Part shown: in pieces, positions 35,084 to 43,856 of the stretch
Layout: each line of letters begins with the position of its first letter
Numbering within the stretch: position 1 is the first letter of the stretch
DNA from: Chloroflexota bacterium
GTDB lineage: Bacteria; Chloroflexota; Anaerolineae; Anaerolineales; Villigracilaceae
DNA: 49,708 bases
Direction of reading: 5' to 3'
Assembly (NCBI GenBank): GCA_023459215.1
Contig: JAEWVF010000002.1
Span: 1 to 49,708 of the forward strand
Position numbers and translations under genes: made by a program
Notes under the pieces: model-generated
The model's input: only the letters and a program-made list of their open reading frames with translations
Databases searched by the model: none
What the model was told of the DNA's origin: nothing

Positions 35084-35109
35084 CCGGGGCAGGCGGCGGG
35101 TACCAAACG

Positions 35110-35170
35110 TCATTATTTTTATTGATTTTTATCCTTAATCACTTCACAAAATCGGCGAATCGGCTAAAAT
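35110..35170 (+). promoter_or_regulatory. Promoter region of the importer-hydrogenase operon
   Basis: It begins with the 16-bp element shared with the CBS gene (35110-35125). A possible promoter is TTCACA (35143-35148), 16-bp spacer, TAAAAT (35165-35170), placing the transcript start near 35177, inside the Rex-like palindrome. Confidence 0.4.
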
Positions 35171-35173
35171 CAT

Positions 35174-35191
35174 TCGTGAAAATTATCACAA
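35174..35191. promoter_or_regulatory. Rex-like (or CRP/FNR-like) operator palindrome
   Basis: TCGTGAA-AATT-ATCACAA agrees with the Rex consensus TTGTGAA-N4-TTCACAA at all but two defined positions. It also resembles a CRP-type TGTGA-N6-TCACA site. Rex senses NADH/NAD+, which would suit control of an NADH-linked hydrogenase. Position near the predicted start fits a repressor. Confidence 0.6.
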
Positions 35192-35243
35192 TCTATTTTT
35201 CTGGTAAAGAAAAGTAAGACATCAAATCTTTAGAGGTGTAAAA

Positions 35244-36242
35244 ATGAATAAGGTTGGTTTGTTTTCACGGGTTTTATTGGTGAGTTTGGCGTTCGTTTTG
35301 CTTGCCACAGGATGTTCCGCTCCTGTTGATGCTGTCGCTGAAGCTCCCGTTGCTGGTATCCCCACAAACACACCCGAAGCTGAAACTGCCGCCGCCATCG
35401 TTATCGCTGGCCCGGCAACCCCATCCTCCATTCCGTTGTTGCTAGCTGCCCGGCAGATGGACAATGTCAGCGTGCAAATTGTCCAGAATAACGCCCAGGC
35501 CAACACCCTGTTCCTGCGCGGCGAGATCGACATCCTGGTTTCCGGTTTGTCGGTCGGCGTCGACCTGCGCAAGAGCGGCGCGCCGGTTCAAATCCTGAAC
35601 AGTTACGTCACCGGCCTTTCGTACCTGGTGACCTATGGTGAAAAGGTGGAGCGCCTGAGCGACCTGAAAGGCCAGGAAATCTACCTGCCTTTTGAAGGTT
35701 CGCCCATCGAAGAAGCAACCATGTTCCTGGCCGGGCAGGAAGGCCTGGTCTGGGGCAGCGATTTCAAGCCGGTGTATTCCCCGTTTGACGCTTCGGTGGC
35801 CTTGCTGAAGGAAGGCAAAGCCAGGGCGGTGGTGCTGCCCGAGCCGTTTGTGACCCTGCTCGAAAAAGAGCCGAACCTGTTCATTTCGCTTGATTATTTT
35901 GCGGATTGGAATCAGGCCACCGGGACCCAGGCCGGATACCCGCAAGTGGGCGCTTTCGTGACCGCAGAGTGGGCTGCCCAGCACCCGGACGAACTGGCTG
36001 CTTTCAACGCTGCCCTGGCGGATGCGATCCAGCTTATCCAGGAGAACCCTGCTGAAGCGGTGGCCAGCGTCAAAGATAACTTCAAGCTGCCCGAAGCCGT
36101 TTTGCTGCGCTCACTCGAACGCACCCATTTCTCCCTCCTGACTGGTGAAGCCCTGGCGCAAGATGTTACTGGTTATTACGAATTGATTGGGAAGCCCCTG
36201 GATGACAACTACGCGGATTTTTATTACCTCCCTGCGAAATGA
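35244..36242 (+). CDS. ABC transporter substrate-binding lipoprotein, NitT/TauT (NMT1/SsuA) type
   Basis: The 332-residue protein has a lipoprotein signal (lipobox ATGC, Cys28) and an NMT1/SsuA-like binding fold: LAARQMDNVSVQIVQNNAQA, FLRGEIDILVSG, LSDLKGQEIYLPFEGSP and PEPFVTLLEKEP. Proteins of this group bind sulfonates, nitrate, thiamine precursors, riboflavin or other small molecules; the ligand cannot be told from sequence. GAGGTG precedes the ATG. The permease start overlaps its end by 41 bp, and the hydrogenase genes follow the ATPase, so it is probably the first gene of a six-gene operon. Confidence 0.88.
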   Translation: MNKVGLFSRVLLVSLAFVLLATGCSAPVDAVAEAPVAGIPTNTPEAETAAAIVIAGPATPSSIPLLLAARQMDNVSVQIVQNNAQANTLFLRGEIDILVSGLSVGVDLRKSGAPVQILNSYVTGLSYLVTYGEKVERLSDLKGQEIYLPFEGSPIEEATMFLAGQEGLVWGSDFKPVYSPFDASVALLKEGKARAVVLPEPFVTLLEKEPNLFISLDYFADWNQATGTQAGYPQVGAFVTAEWAAQHPDELAAFNAALADAIQLIQENPAEAVASVKDNFKLPEAVLLRSLERTHFSLLTGEALAQDVTGYYELIGKPLDDNYADFYYLPAK

Positions 36243-36960
36243 ACTGATTGCCCTGCTGTTATTTGTCGGGTTTTGGAGTTTGGCGGCGCTTTTTTACCCG
36301 GTTTATGTGATCCCCTCGCCCCTGGCTGTGGCCCTGACTTACCCGGCCTACCTGCCCGCGGATTTCTTCCAGCACCTGGCCGTGACCGGAATGCGGATCG
36401 GGATCGGCTTTGGGATCGCCTTTCTCGCCAGCAGTATCCTTGGAATTCTGGCCTTTACCAACAAATGGGAACTCTCGGTTAGCGCCTTCATGGCCTCGCT
36501 GAATGTGCTGCCGGGAATGGTGCTTGGCGTGATTTTCCTGTTGGTGCTGGGCATCGGCAGCGAGACGCCAATTGCCCTGGTGGCCTTCCTGACCCTGCCG
36601 ACCCTGACCATCAATACCGTCAACGGCTTGTCGAAGCGCAGCCTGGCCTTGGAGCAGTACCTGGTCTCGATTGGCGCGCAAAAACAGCATTTCCTGGGTC
36701 ATCTCTACCTGCCTACCCTGGTTCCGACCTTGCTCAGCAACCTGAGCCTGGGGATGGGCCTGGCAATCAAAGTGGTCTTGATGGGCGAGTTTATCGGTTC
36801 GCAAGACGGGCTGGGCTACCTGCTGAATGTGGCGCGCATGTATTTCGACATGAAGGAAGTGTTCTTTTACCTTGCGGTGCTGCTTCTTTTCACGCTGATT
36901 TTCCAGGCGGGCTTGTCCCTGTTGTCGAACACTTTATTGAGAAAGTACTTTTATTCGTAG
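36202..36960 (+). CDS. ABC transporter permease, SsuC/TauC type
   Basis: The 252-residue permease has six predicted helices and the binding-protein-dependent transport loop seen as EQYLVSIGAQKQHFLGHLYLPTLVPTLL (cut here as EQYLVSIGAQ and HLYLPTLVPTLL), which contacts the ATPase. An in-frame ATG also exists at 36187; the one at 36202 is preferred by its purine-rich upstream stretch, but the choice is not firm. It overlaps the binding-protein gene by 41 bp, indicating coupling. Confidence 0.88.
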   Translation: MTTTRIFITSLRNELIALLLFVGFWSLAALFYPVYVIPSPLAVALTYPAYLPADFFQHLAVTGMRIGIGFGIAFLASSILGILAFTNKWELSVSAFMASLNVLPGMVLGVIFLLVLGIGSETPIALVAFLTLPTLTINTVNGLSKRSLALEQYLVSIGAQKQHFLGHLYLPTLVPTLLSNLSLGMGLAIKVVLMGEFIGSQDGLGYLLNVARMYFDMKEVFFYLAVLLLFTLIFQAGLSLLSNTLLRKYFYS

Positions 36961-36966
36961 CTGGTT

Positions 36967-37623
36967 ATGAACATCTTAACGGTTTCGCACTTGAACAAGC
37001 GTTTTGGCGAACGGTTGGCCATTGCCGACCTGTCGTTTTCTGTGCCTCGCCAGGCGCGGATGGCGATTTTTGCGCCCTCCGGCTCGGGGAAAACCACCCT
37101 GCTCCAGATTTTGGCACGCCTTGAGCAACCTGATAGTGGACACTTTCGGGTCGATGATGCTTGCCCGGTGGTCATTTTTCAGGAACCGCGCCTTTTCCCG
37201 CATTTGACCGTCGAGGAGAACGTTTTCCTCCCGTATCGCGTGCGCCGGGAGCCGGTCGGTGAGCAAACCCGTCAGGATTACGAAGCCTGGCTGCGGGTGT
37301 GCGAGTTGGAGAACTTTCGCCAGTATTTCCCGCACCAGCTTTCGGGTGGGATGCGTCAGAAAGTCGCCCTGATTCGCGGCCTGCTCGCCAAACCATCCTT
37401 CGTCATGATGGATGAACCGTTCCAGTCGATTGGCCGCCAGGCAAAGGCCGAGATCATCCGCCATTTGCTGGCCACCAATCCCGGGTTGTCGATGCTGCTG
37501 GTCACGCACGATCCCGAAGAAGTTTGTTTGCTGGCCCACCAGGCCATGTACTTCCCAACCAATTTTTTGGGCAAGTACAAACTGGTGGCCCCCTCCCAGG
37601 ACAATTTTCGCGCTGTTTGCTGA
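36967..37623 (+). CDS. ABC transporter ATP-binding protein, SsuB/TauB type
   Basis: The 218-residue ATPase has Walker A as APSGSGKTT (about 37-45), the Q-loop VIFQEPRLFPHLTVEENV, signature LSGGMRQKVALIRGL, Walker B FVMMDEPFQSIG and H-loop VTHDPEE. It is shorter than average and lacks a C-terminal extension. It energises uptake through the upstream permease. The gap to the NuoE-like hydrogenase gene is 65 bp with no terminator, so transcription likely continues into hydCBA. Confidence 0.9.
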   Translation: MNILTVSHLNKRFGERLAIADLSFSVPRQARMAIFAPSGSGKTTLLQILARLEQPDSGHFRVDDACPVVIFQEPRLFPHLTVEENVFLPYRVRREPVGEQTRQDYEAWLRVCELENFRQYFPHQLSGGMRQKVALIRGLLAKPSFVMMDEPFQSIGRQAKAEIIRHLLATNPGLSMLLVTHDPEEVCLLAHQAMYFPTNFLGKYKLVAPSQDNFRAVC

Positions 37624-37688
37624 TGCGCATTGACTGCTGATCGCGGCGAGAAAAACCAAGAGACATTTTTAGAGAACAAGGAGCTTTT

Positions 37689-38249
37689 ATGAGTGATTCT
37701 GTTCAGAACTCCCATTGTTGCGGAGTGGAAGGACACCCGTCTTTCCAGACGCTGGATGACTATATTGAAACCCTGAATATCGATATTGAAAATCCGCGCC
37801 GTAAAGATACCCTGATCCAAACCCTGCACAAGGCCCAGGAAATTTTTGGCTACCTGCCGGATGTTGTCCAGACCCATATCGCCGGGCGCTATGGCATTTC
37901 GCACGCCGAAGTTTCAGGGGTGGTCAGTTTTTATAACTATTTCACCACCACGCCCAAAGGCAAGATTCAGGTCAATATTTGCCTGGGTACGGCCTGCTAT
38001 GTCAACGGCGCCGACAAGGTTTTGACCGAGTTCGAGCAGGTGCTGGGCATCAAGGCCGGACAGGTGACCGAGGATGGCAAGTTTTCCATCGAGAGCCTGC
38101 GCTGTGTGGGCGCCTGCGGCCTGGCCCCGGTTGTGACCATCAACCAGAAGGTATATGGCAAGGTCAAGCCCGGCAAAGTGCGTGATATTTTGGAAGATTT
38201 CCTGATCGAGGAAAGCGAAATCGAGAACGAGGAGGCCGTCCATGCCTAA
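37689..38249 (+). CDS. hydC: NuoE-like [2Fe-2S] subunit of trimeric NAD-linked [FeFe] hydrogenase
   Basis: The 186-residue subunit has the thioredoxin-like ferredoxin fold of NuoE/HydC, with [2Fe-2S] ligands C98 and C103 (CLGTAC) and C139 and C143 (CVGAC). The N-terminal helical part (IQTLHKAQEIFGYLP, VSGVVSFYNYF) is typical. It contributes an electron-transfer cluster next to the flavin subunit. AAGGAG precedes the ATG and the gene overlaps hydB by 8 bp. Confidence 0.93.
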   Translation: MSDSVQNSHCCGVEGHPSFQTLDDYIETLNIDIENPRRKDTLIQTLHKAQEIFGYLPDVVQTHIAGRYGISHAEVSGVVSFYNYFTTTPKGKIQVNICLGTACYVNGADKVLTEFEQVLGIKAGQVTEDGKFSIESLRCVGACGLAPVVTINQKVYGKVKPGKVRDILEDFLIEESEIENEEAVHA

Positions 38250-40119
38250 GATTATTTCCTACCAAAGCCTGTTGGAGAGCTACCAGGAGGTCAAACCGAT
38301 CCTGAATACGCGCCTGGGACTGGCTGAGCCGGGCGAATCGAAGATGGTTTTGGTTTGCGGCGGCACCGGCTGCCAGTCGTCTGACAGCGCCAGGATTGTG
38401 TCCGAGTTCCAGCGGCTGATTGCCGAAAACGGTATGCAGGATCAGGTAGAGGCTTCGATTGCCGGCTGCTTCGGTTTCTGCGAAAAAGGCCCGATTGTCA
38501 AAATTTTCCCCGACAACACTTTTTATGTCGAGGTCAAGCCGGAAGATGTGCCCGAAATCTTTGGCCAGCACCTGCTCAAGGGCCAAAAGGTGGAGCACCT
38601 GCTGTACGAAGAACCCAATCAGAAAGAGAAAATCGTCACTGCCGATGAAATTCCCTTTTACCGTTTGCAGAAGCGTATCGCCCTGCGCAACTGCGGCCTG
38701 ATCAACCCTGAAAAAATCGATGAATACATCGCCAACGGCGGCTACCAGGCGGTCGGCAAGGTGCTGACCCAGATGACGCCGCAGGATGTGATCGACACGA
38801 TGAAGAATTCCGGTCTGCGCGGACGCGGCGGCGCGGGCTTTTTGACCGGCAAGAAATGGGAATTTGCCAAGAATTATGCTTCTGCCGAAAAGTTTGTCAT
38901 CTGCAATGCCGATGAAGGCGACCCCGGCGCGTTCATGGATCGCTCGATCATGGAAGGCGATGCCCACAGCGTAATCGAGGGTATGACGCTGGCCGGATAC
39001 GCCATCGGCGCCAGCCAGGGTTATGTCTACATCCGCGCCGAATACCCGCTGGCGGTCAACCGGCTGAAGATTGCTCTGAACCAGGCGCGCGCTTATGGCT
39101 TGCTTGGCAAGAACATCCTGGGCACCGATTTCAGCTTTGATATCGATATTCGCCTGGGCGCGGGCGCGTTCGTCTGCGGTGAAGAAACCGCCCTGATTCA
39201 TTCCATCGAAGGGGAGCGCGGCGAGCCGACCACCAAGCCGCCCTTCCCGGCGGAGAGCGGCCTGTGGGGCTGCCCAACCATCGTCAACAACGTCGAGACT
39301 CTCGCCAATATCCCGTACATTTTCCAAAATGGCCCCGAAAATTACAGCGCGATGGGCACGGCCACCTCGAAGGGCACCAAGGTTTTTGCCCTGGCGGGCA
39401 AGGTCAAAAATGTCGGTCTGGTGGAAGTGCCGATGGGCACCACCCTGCGCGAAATCATCTACGACATCGGCGGCGGTATCAAGGGCGGCAGCCGTTTCAA
39501 GGCGGCCCAAACCGGCGGCCCCTCGGGCGGTTGCATCCCGCCCCAGTTCCTGGATACCCCGATCGATTACGAGTCGCTCAGTTCGATTGGTTCGATGATG
39601 GGTTCGGGTGGCATGATTGTCTTAAATGAAGACGATTGTATGGTCAACATTGCCCGCTTTTACCTGGAATTCACCGTGGAAGAATCCTGCGGACGGTGTG
39701 CGCCCTGCCGTTTGGGCAACAAGCGCCTGCTCGAAATCCTGACCGATATTACCGAAGGCCGCGGCAGCGAGACCGACCTGGATGAACTGCGCGAGTTGTC
39801 GCAGAGCATTATGGACACTTCCCTGTGCGGTCTGGGGCAGACGGCTCCCAATCCGGTCATCAGCACGATGAAATATTTCTGGGACGAGTACGAAGCGCAC
39901 GTCAAGGAAAAGCGCTGCCCATCGGGTGTTTGCCAGAAATTGCTGCGCTACGAAGTCATCACCGAGAAGTGCATCGGTTGTACGGCCTGCGCCCGCGTTT
40001 GCCCGGTCAGTTGTATTTCCGGCATGGTGAAACAGCCGCATGTTATCGACCAGACGCGCTGTATCAAGTGCGGCGCGTGCATGACCAAATGTAAATTCAG
40101 CGCCATCTCCAGGAACTAA
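38242..40119 (+). CDS. hydB: NuoF-like flavoprotein subunit of trimeric [FeFe] hydrogenase
   Basis: HydB binds NAD(H) and FMN and is the site linking NADH to ferredoxin and H2 in electron-bifurcating hydrogenases. The 625-residue protein has an N-terminal [2Fe-2S] thioredoxin-like domain (C39, C44, C76, C80), the FMN/NADH region with GLRGRGGAGFLTGKKWEF, an SLBB domain, the ESCGRCAPCRLG [4Fe-4S] site, and a C-terminal double-cluster ferredoxin (CIGCTACARVCPVSC and CIKCGACMTKC). This is the full HydB layout. GAGGAGG precedes the ATG. Bifurcation is inferred from the family; simple NADH-linked activity is also possible. Confidence 0.95.
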   Translation: MPKIISYQSLLESYQEVKPILNTRLGLAEPGESKMVLVCGGTGCQSSDSARIVSEFQRLIAENGMQDQVEASIAGCFGFCEKGPIVKIFPDNTFYVEVKPEDVPEIFGQHLLKGQKVEHLLYEEPNQKEKIVTADEIPFYRLQKRIALRNCGLINPEKIDEYIANGGYQAVGKVLTQMTPQDVIDTMKNSGLRGRGGAGFLTGKKWEFAKNYASAEKFVICNADEGDPGAFMDRSIMEGDAHSVIEGMTLAGYAIGASQGYVYIRAEYPLAVNRLKIALNQARAYGLLGKNILGTDFSFDIDIRLGAGAFVCGEETALIHSIEGERGEPTTKPPFPAESGLWGCPTIVNNVETLANIPYIFQNGPENYSAMGTATSKGTKVFALAGKVKNVGLVEVPMGTTLREIIYDIGGGIKGGSRFKAAQTGGPSGGCIPPQFLDTPIDYESLSSIGSMMGSGGMIVLNEDDCMVNIARFYLEFTVEESCGRCAPCRLGNKRLLEILTDITEGRGSETDLDELRELSQSIMDTSLCGLGQTAPNPVISTMKYFWDEYEAHVKEKRCPSGVCQKLLRYEVITEKCIGCTACARVCPVSCISGMVKQPHVIDQTRCIKCGACMTKCKFSAISRN

Positions 40120-40131
40120 GGAGTTTTTATC

Positions 40132-41871
40132 ATGGTAAACATTACGATTGACAAACAACAAATCAGCGTTCCTGAAGGAACCACCGTTTTGGAAGCGGCC
40201 CGCAAGGCCAACATTAAAATCCCTTCGCTTTGCTACCTGAACCTGGAAAAGGCGAATTTCCTGAACAACGTTGCTTCCTGCCGCGTTTGCGTGGTGGAAG
40301 TGGAAGGCCGCCGCAACCTGCCGCCGGCCTGCGCCACCCCGGTGGCCGAGGGGATGCACATCACAACCAACTCGAAGCGGGTGCTGCTCTCGCGGCGCAA
40401 GAACCTCGAGCTGATGCTTTCCAACCACCCGTTTAACTGCCTGATTTGCGCCAAATCGACCGATTGCGAACTGCAAACCCTGGCCTGGGAATTTGGCGTC
40501 AACTCGCAGCGCTATCGCGGCGAGCGCGCCACGCATGAAATCGACAAATCGAGCGGCGCACTCAAACGCGACCCGGAAAAATGTATCATGTGCCGGCGCT
40601 GCGAGGTGATGTGTAACGAAGTCCAGACGGTTGGCGCGTTGACTGCCTTCGGGCGCGGGTTCAATACCGTGGTTGCTCCAGCGGAGAAGAAGCCGATTGT
40701 CGAGTCGCCCTGCGTGTACTGCGGACAATGTGTCAGCGTCTGCCCGACCGCCGCCTTGACCGGTGTGGGCTACATCAAGGAAGTTTGGGAAGCCCTGTTC
40801 AACCCGGCCAAGAAAGTCGTCATCCAGGTTGCGCCTGCGGTGCGGGTGGCAATTGGCGAGGAATTTGGCATGCCCGCCGGGCAAATCGTCACCGGGCGTT
40901 TGACGGCCGGTCTGCGCCGCCTGGGTTTTGACGCTGTCTTTGACACCACTTTCGGCGCTGACCTGACCGTGATGGAAGAATCGCGCGAAATCATGGAGCG
41001 GCTCAAGGCCAACGAAAACCTGCCCATCCTGACCTCGTGCTGCCCAGGCTGGATTAATTTCATCGATCACCACTTCCCCAGCCTGAAATATATGCCGTCG
41101 ACTTGCAAATCGCCCCAACAGATGACCGGCGCGGTGGCCAAGAGCTATTACGCTAAGAAGATGGGCATCGACCCCAAAGATTTGGTGATGGTTTCGGTGA
41201 TGCCCTGTATTGCCAAGAAATACGAAGCGGCGCTGCCCTACCAGCAGGTTGACGGGATTGCCGATGTCGATTATGTCGTTACCACCCGTGAGCTGGCCAA
41301 AATGCTCAAGGAAGGTTCGGTCGATTTGCGCTACATGCCCGAAGAAGAGTTTGACAATCCGCTGGGCATGTCGACCGGGGCTGGCGTTATTTTCGGCTCG
41401 ACCGGCGGCGTGCTCGAAGCTGCCTTGCGCACCGTTTCCGAGCTGTATACCGGCAAGAAGCTCGAAGATGTGAACTTTGTCGCGGTGCGCGGCGCGAACG
41501 GCATCCGCGAGGCCGAGGTTCAGGTCAACGGACGAACCGTGCGGGTGGCGGCGCTTTCGGGCCTGGGCAATGCCCGCAAAGTCCTTGAGAAAATCGTCAA
41601 GGGCGAAGAACATTACGATGTGATCGAGATCATGGCCTGCCCTGGCGGCTGCGTCAACGGCGGCGGACAGCCCTACTCGCGCAACCGCGAAGAGGTGGTC
41701 GAGCAGCGCATGCGCGGCCTGTACCAGATCGACCGCAACCTGCCGATTCGCAAGTCGCATGAGAACCCCGGCGTCCAGCAGCTGTACCAGGAGTTCCTGG
41801 GCGAGCCGGGTAGTCCCCTGGCGCATGAACTGTTGCACGTTCATCACGCGGAAGAAGCGCACCAGGCTTAG
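40132..41871 (+). CDS. hydA: [FeFe]-hydrogenase catalytic subunit HydA
   Basis: HydA reduces protons or oxidises H2 at the H-cluster. The 579-residue protein has an N-terminal [2Fe-2S] domain (C34, C50, C53, C67), a His-Cys [4Fe-4S] site (H99, C103, C106, C112), a two-cluster ferredoxin domain, and all three H-cluster motifs: TSCCPGW (C303, C304), MPCIAKK (C359) and MACPGGC (C503, C507). The four ligand cysteines are each four residues later than in the clostridial CpI enzyme, so spacing is identical; C303 matches its proton-relay cysteine. AAGGAG precedes the ATG. Maturases hydE, hydF and hydG are not in the window. A strong terminator follows. Confidence 0.97.
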   Translation: MVNITIDKQQISVPEGTTVLEAARKANIKIPSLCYLNLEKANFLNNVASCRVCVVEVEGRRNLPPACATPVAEGMHITTNSKRVLLSRRKNLELMLSNHPFNCLICAKSTDCELQTLAWEFGVNSQRYRGERATHEIDKSSGALKRDPEKCIMCRRCEVMCNEVQTVGALTAFGRGFNTVVAPAEKKPIVESPCVYCGQCVSVCPTAALTGVGYIKEVWEALFNPAKKVVIQVAPAVRVAIGEEFGMPAGQIVTGRLTAGLRRLGFDAVFDTTFGADLTVMEESREIMERLKANENLPILTSCCPGWINFIDHHFPSLKYMPSTCKSPQQMTGAVAKSYYAKKMGIDPKDLVMVSVMPCIAKKYEAALPYQQVDGIADVDYVVTTRELAKMLKEGSVDLRYMPEEEFDNPLGMSTGAGVIFGSTGGVLEAALRTVSELYTGKKLEDVNFVAVRGANGIREAEVQVNGRTVRVAALSGLGNARKVLEKIVKGEEHYDVIEIMACPGGCVNGGGQPYSRNREEVVEQRMRGLYQIDRNLPIRKSHENPGVQQLYQEFLGEPGSPLAHELLHVHHAEEAHQA

Positions 41872-41889
41872 CGCTTCTGGAAAAAATCA

Positions 41890-41927
41890 AAATGGCTGGC
41901 GAACTTTTGTTCGCCAGCCATTTTTTT
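41890..41927 (+). terminator. Terminator of the importer-hydrogenase operon
   Basis: A perfect 15-bp stem (41890-41904 with 41909-41923), TTTT loop and T7 (41921-41927). Confidence 0.95.
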
Positions 41928-41962
41928 AACTGCTCACGGCCATTTTAAAATTAGCGATTCTT

Positions 41963-42060
41963 GTCCTGAGCGGAGCCGCACGTGGGTTGCGCGGCGTAGT
42001 CGAAGGGCATTTTCCGCGTAGTTCGTCCTTCGACTGCTCAAAAACTGCTCCGCTCAGGAC
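41963..42060. repeat. Nested inverted repeat, REP- or MITE-like
   Basis: Outer arms GTCCTGAGCGGAGC (41963-41976) and its exact complement (42047-42060) enclose inner arms AGTCGAAGG (41998-42006) and CCTTCGACT (42027-42035). The words CCTGAGCGG and GTCGAAGG belong to a dispersed palindromic repeat type that I know from many bacterial genomes. It carries no gene and lies between the hydA terminator and a kinase gene. Confidence 0.8.
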
Positions 42061-42170
42061 TGGTGTAGAGTAGTTACGCCATTTTGATTTGTCATATTGC
42101 TGCATGCGCTCAGTACAATTTGCGCTAAAATCAGGTGGACTGAAGGTCACTTCATTTTGGAATTTACCCT

Positions 42171-43856
42171 GTGCTGACGATTTATTCTCTTTACTCAGGT
42201 TTTCTGGTTGCATCTACAGCCCTGTCTGGGCTGCTTATCCTGTTTTTGTTCCGGCATCGTAATAATCGCGTTGCGCAAACCATGTTCCTGCTGGCGGCCA
42301 ACTCCCTGGGGATCAATCTTGCGCTTTTAATTGCCATGTACAGCCCGGATGCGGAGACTTCCCGGTTCTGGCATGGCAACGTCCGCCTGGTTTTGCACTC
42401 CCTGACTGCTCCGGCCGGGTTCCTGTTTGTTTCCACCATCCTCGAAAGAAGGAATAAAAGGTTGATGTGGCTGGTTTTTGCCTGCCCAATTCTGACTGTG
42501 CTGGTCGGCGCGACGAATGAGTGGCATGGCTGGCTTTTTTCCTATTATGAGATGGAGTGGAAGTACAATCTTTTCTATATTCGCGTGGATTGGGAACCTG
42601 GCTGGTGGTTTCACGCCCTTACGGTGTGGTCTTCTCTCGTCAGCTTGGGCTTGATTCAGTTGCTTTTTGGCTGGATTGGCCGCACGCGCAAACTGCCGCG
42701 CTGGCGCGGGGTGCTGGTGATTGGTGCGATTTCCCTGGTTATTATTGCAATTATCCTGGATACCTTCAATCTTAATATTAAAGGGGTATTCTATTTCCCG
42801 ATTTCCCTGGGATTGATGGTTTTGCTCCTGGTTTTGGGCGTTTGGTATCTGGACCTGTTCGACATCTTGCCGATTGCCCGCGAGACCCTGACCCGTTATA
42901 TTTCGGACGGCTTTTTTGTTGTCGATACCAACAACATTGTTTTGGACGCCAACCCGGCTGCCAGCCGGGTGACGGGCCTGCCGACCAGCCAGATGTTGGG
43001 CAAGAATATCCTCGATTTTTTTGTCAGGCGCCCCGAGCGGATGAGCGCTGCCGAAGAGATTTTATCCGGGGAATTCCATGGCGTTATCCCGATTACGGTG
43101 GAGGCTGTGCCTCATTTTTACGATGTCATGGTCACGAATATTTTCGTCGAGGAACATGCCCTGGTTGCAAAACTGATTGTTTTGCGCGATGTCAGCGAGT
43201 TGAAGCGCTTGCAGGATGAGGAGAACAAGCGCATTGCAATTGACGAGCGCCAACGCCTGGCCCGTGATTTGCACGATGCCGTTAGCCAAACCTTGTTTTC
43301 TGCGCGCCTGACCTCTGAAATGCTTTTGCGTCAAAAGGATACGCTTGCGCCCGAAACGTTGTGGGAACGCGTGGCCCATTTTGACGGCCTGGTCCGCAGC
43401 GCTTTGGGCGAGATGCGTATCTTGTTGCTGGAACTGCGCCCGGAGAGTTTGCTCAAAGCGGATTTGCCGGCGCTGATTTCCCACCTGGCCGATGCGGCCA
43501 GCGCCCGGACGGAGGCTTCGATCCGTGTCGATGTGAGCGGCACACAATCCCCGCCAGTGGATGTCAAAATTGCTTTCTATCGTATCGCCCAGGAGGCGCT
43601 CAACAATATCGTCAAGCACTCGCGCAGCAAAAATGTCAAACTCAGGATTGTCAGTTCGGCCAATTCGCTTTATCTCCAGGTGGAGGATGATGGGATTGGG
43701 CTGGGCGTTGATACCGTCAAGGGCACCAAAATGGGCCTGGCGATTATGCGCGAAAGGGCCACCGATGTCGGCGCAAAACTGGAAATTGTCAGCCAGGTTG
43801 GCAAGGGGACGCGGATTACTTGTTCATGGCAGGATGTAACGGAGATGATGGAATGA
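42171..43856 (+). CDS. 7TM-PAS sensor histidine kinase (HisKA_3 type)
   Basis: The 561-residue kinase starts with seven membrane helices (about 3-235, the HisK N-terminal 7TM type), then a PAS domain (about 240-350, ISDGFFVVDTNNIVLDANPAASRVTG), HisKA_3 with H368 in ARDLHDAVSQT, and an HATPase (AQEALNNIVKHSRS, MGLAIMRERA). The start is a GTG with weak SD. ATGA overlap with the next regulator gene shows coupling. It lies just after the hydrogenase operon; a link to hydrogen metabolism is possible but unproven. Confidence 0.9.
   Translation: MLTIYSLYSGFLVASTALSGLLILFLFRHRNNRVAQTMFLLAANSLGINLALLIAMYSPDAETSRFWHGNVRLVLHSLTAPAGFLFVSTILERRNKRLMWLVFACPILTVLVGATNEWHGWLFSYYEMEWKYNLFYIRVDWEPGWWFHALTVWSSLVSLGLIQLLFGWIGRTRKLPRWRGVLVIGAISLVIIAIILDTFNLNIKGVFYFPISLGLMVLLLVLGVWYLDLFDILPIARETLTRYISDGFFVVDTNNIVLDANPAASRVTGLPTSQMLGKNILDFFVRRPERMSAAEEILSGEFHGVIPITVEAVPHFYDVMVTNIFVEEHALVAKLIVLRDVSELKRLQDEENKRIAIDERQRLARDLHDAVSQTLFSARLTSEMLLRQKDTLAPETLWERVAHFDGLVRSALGEMRILLLELRPESLLKADLPALISHLADAASARTEASIRVDVSGTQSPPVDVKIAFYRIAQEALNNIVKHSRSKNVKLRIVSSANSLYLQVEDDGIGLGVDTVKGTKMGLAIMRERATDVGAKLEIVSQVGKGTRITCSWQDVTEMME

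Noticed and set aside
38164..39510. Minus-strand frame of 448 codons opposite hydB
   Set aside because: Antisense shadow of a clear NuoF-like gene; no domain and no ribosome binding site.
39622..41862. Minus-strand frame of 746 codons opposite hydA and the end of hydB
   Set aside because: It is the complement of hydA with all H-cluster motifs in the other strand; the long frame is a by-product of codon bias.
42027..42060. CRISPR-like repeat in the spacer after hydA
   Set aside because: The words occur as one inverted pair, not as direct repeats with spacers; no array is present anywhere in the window.
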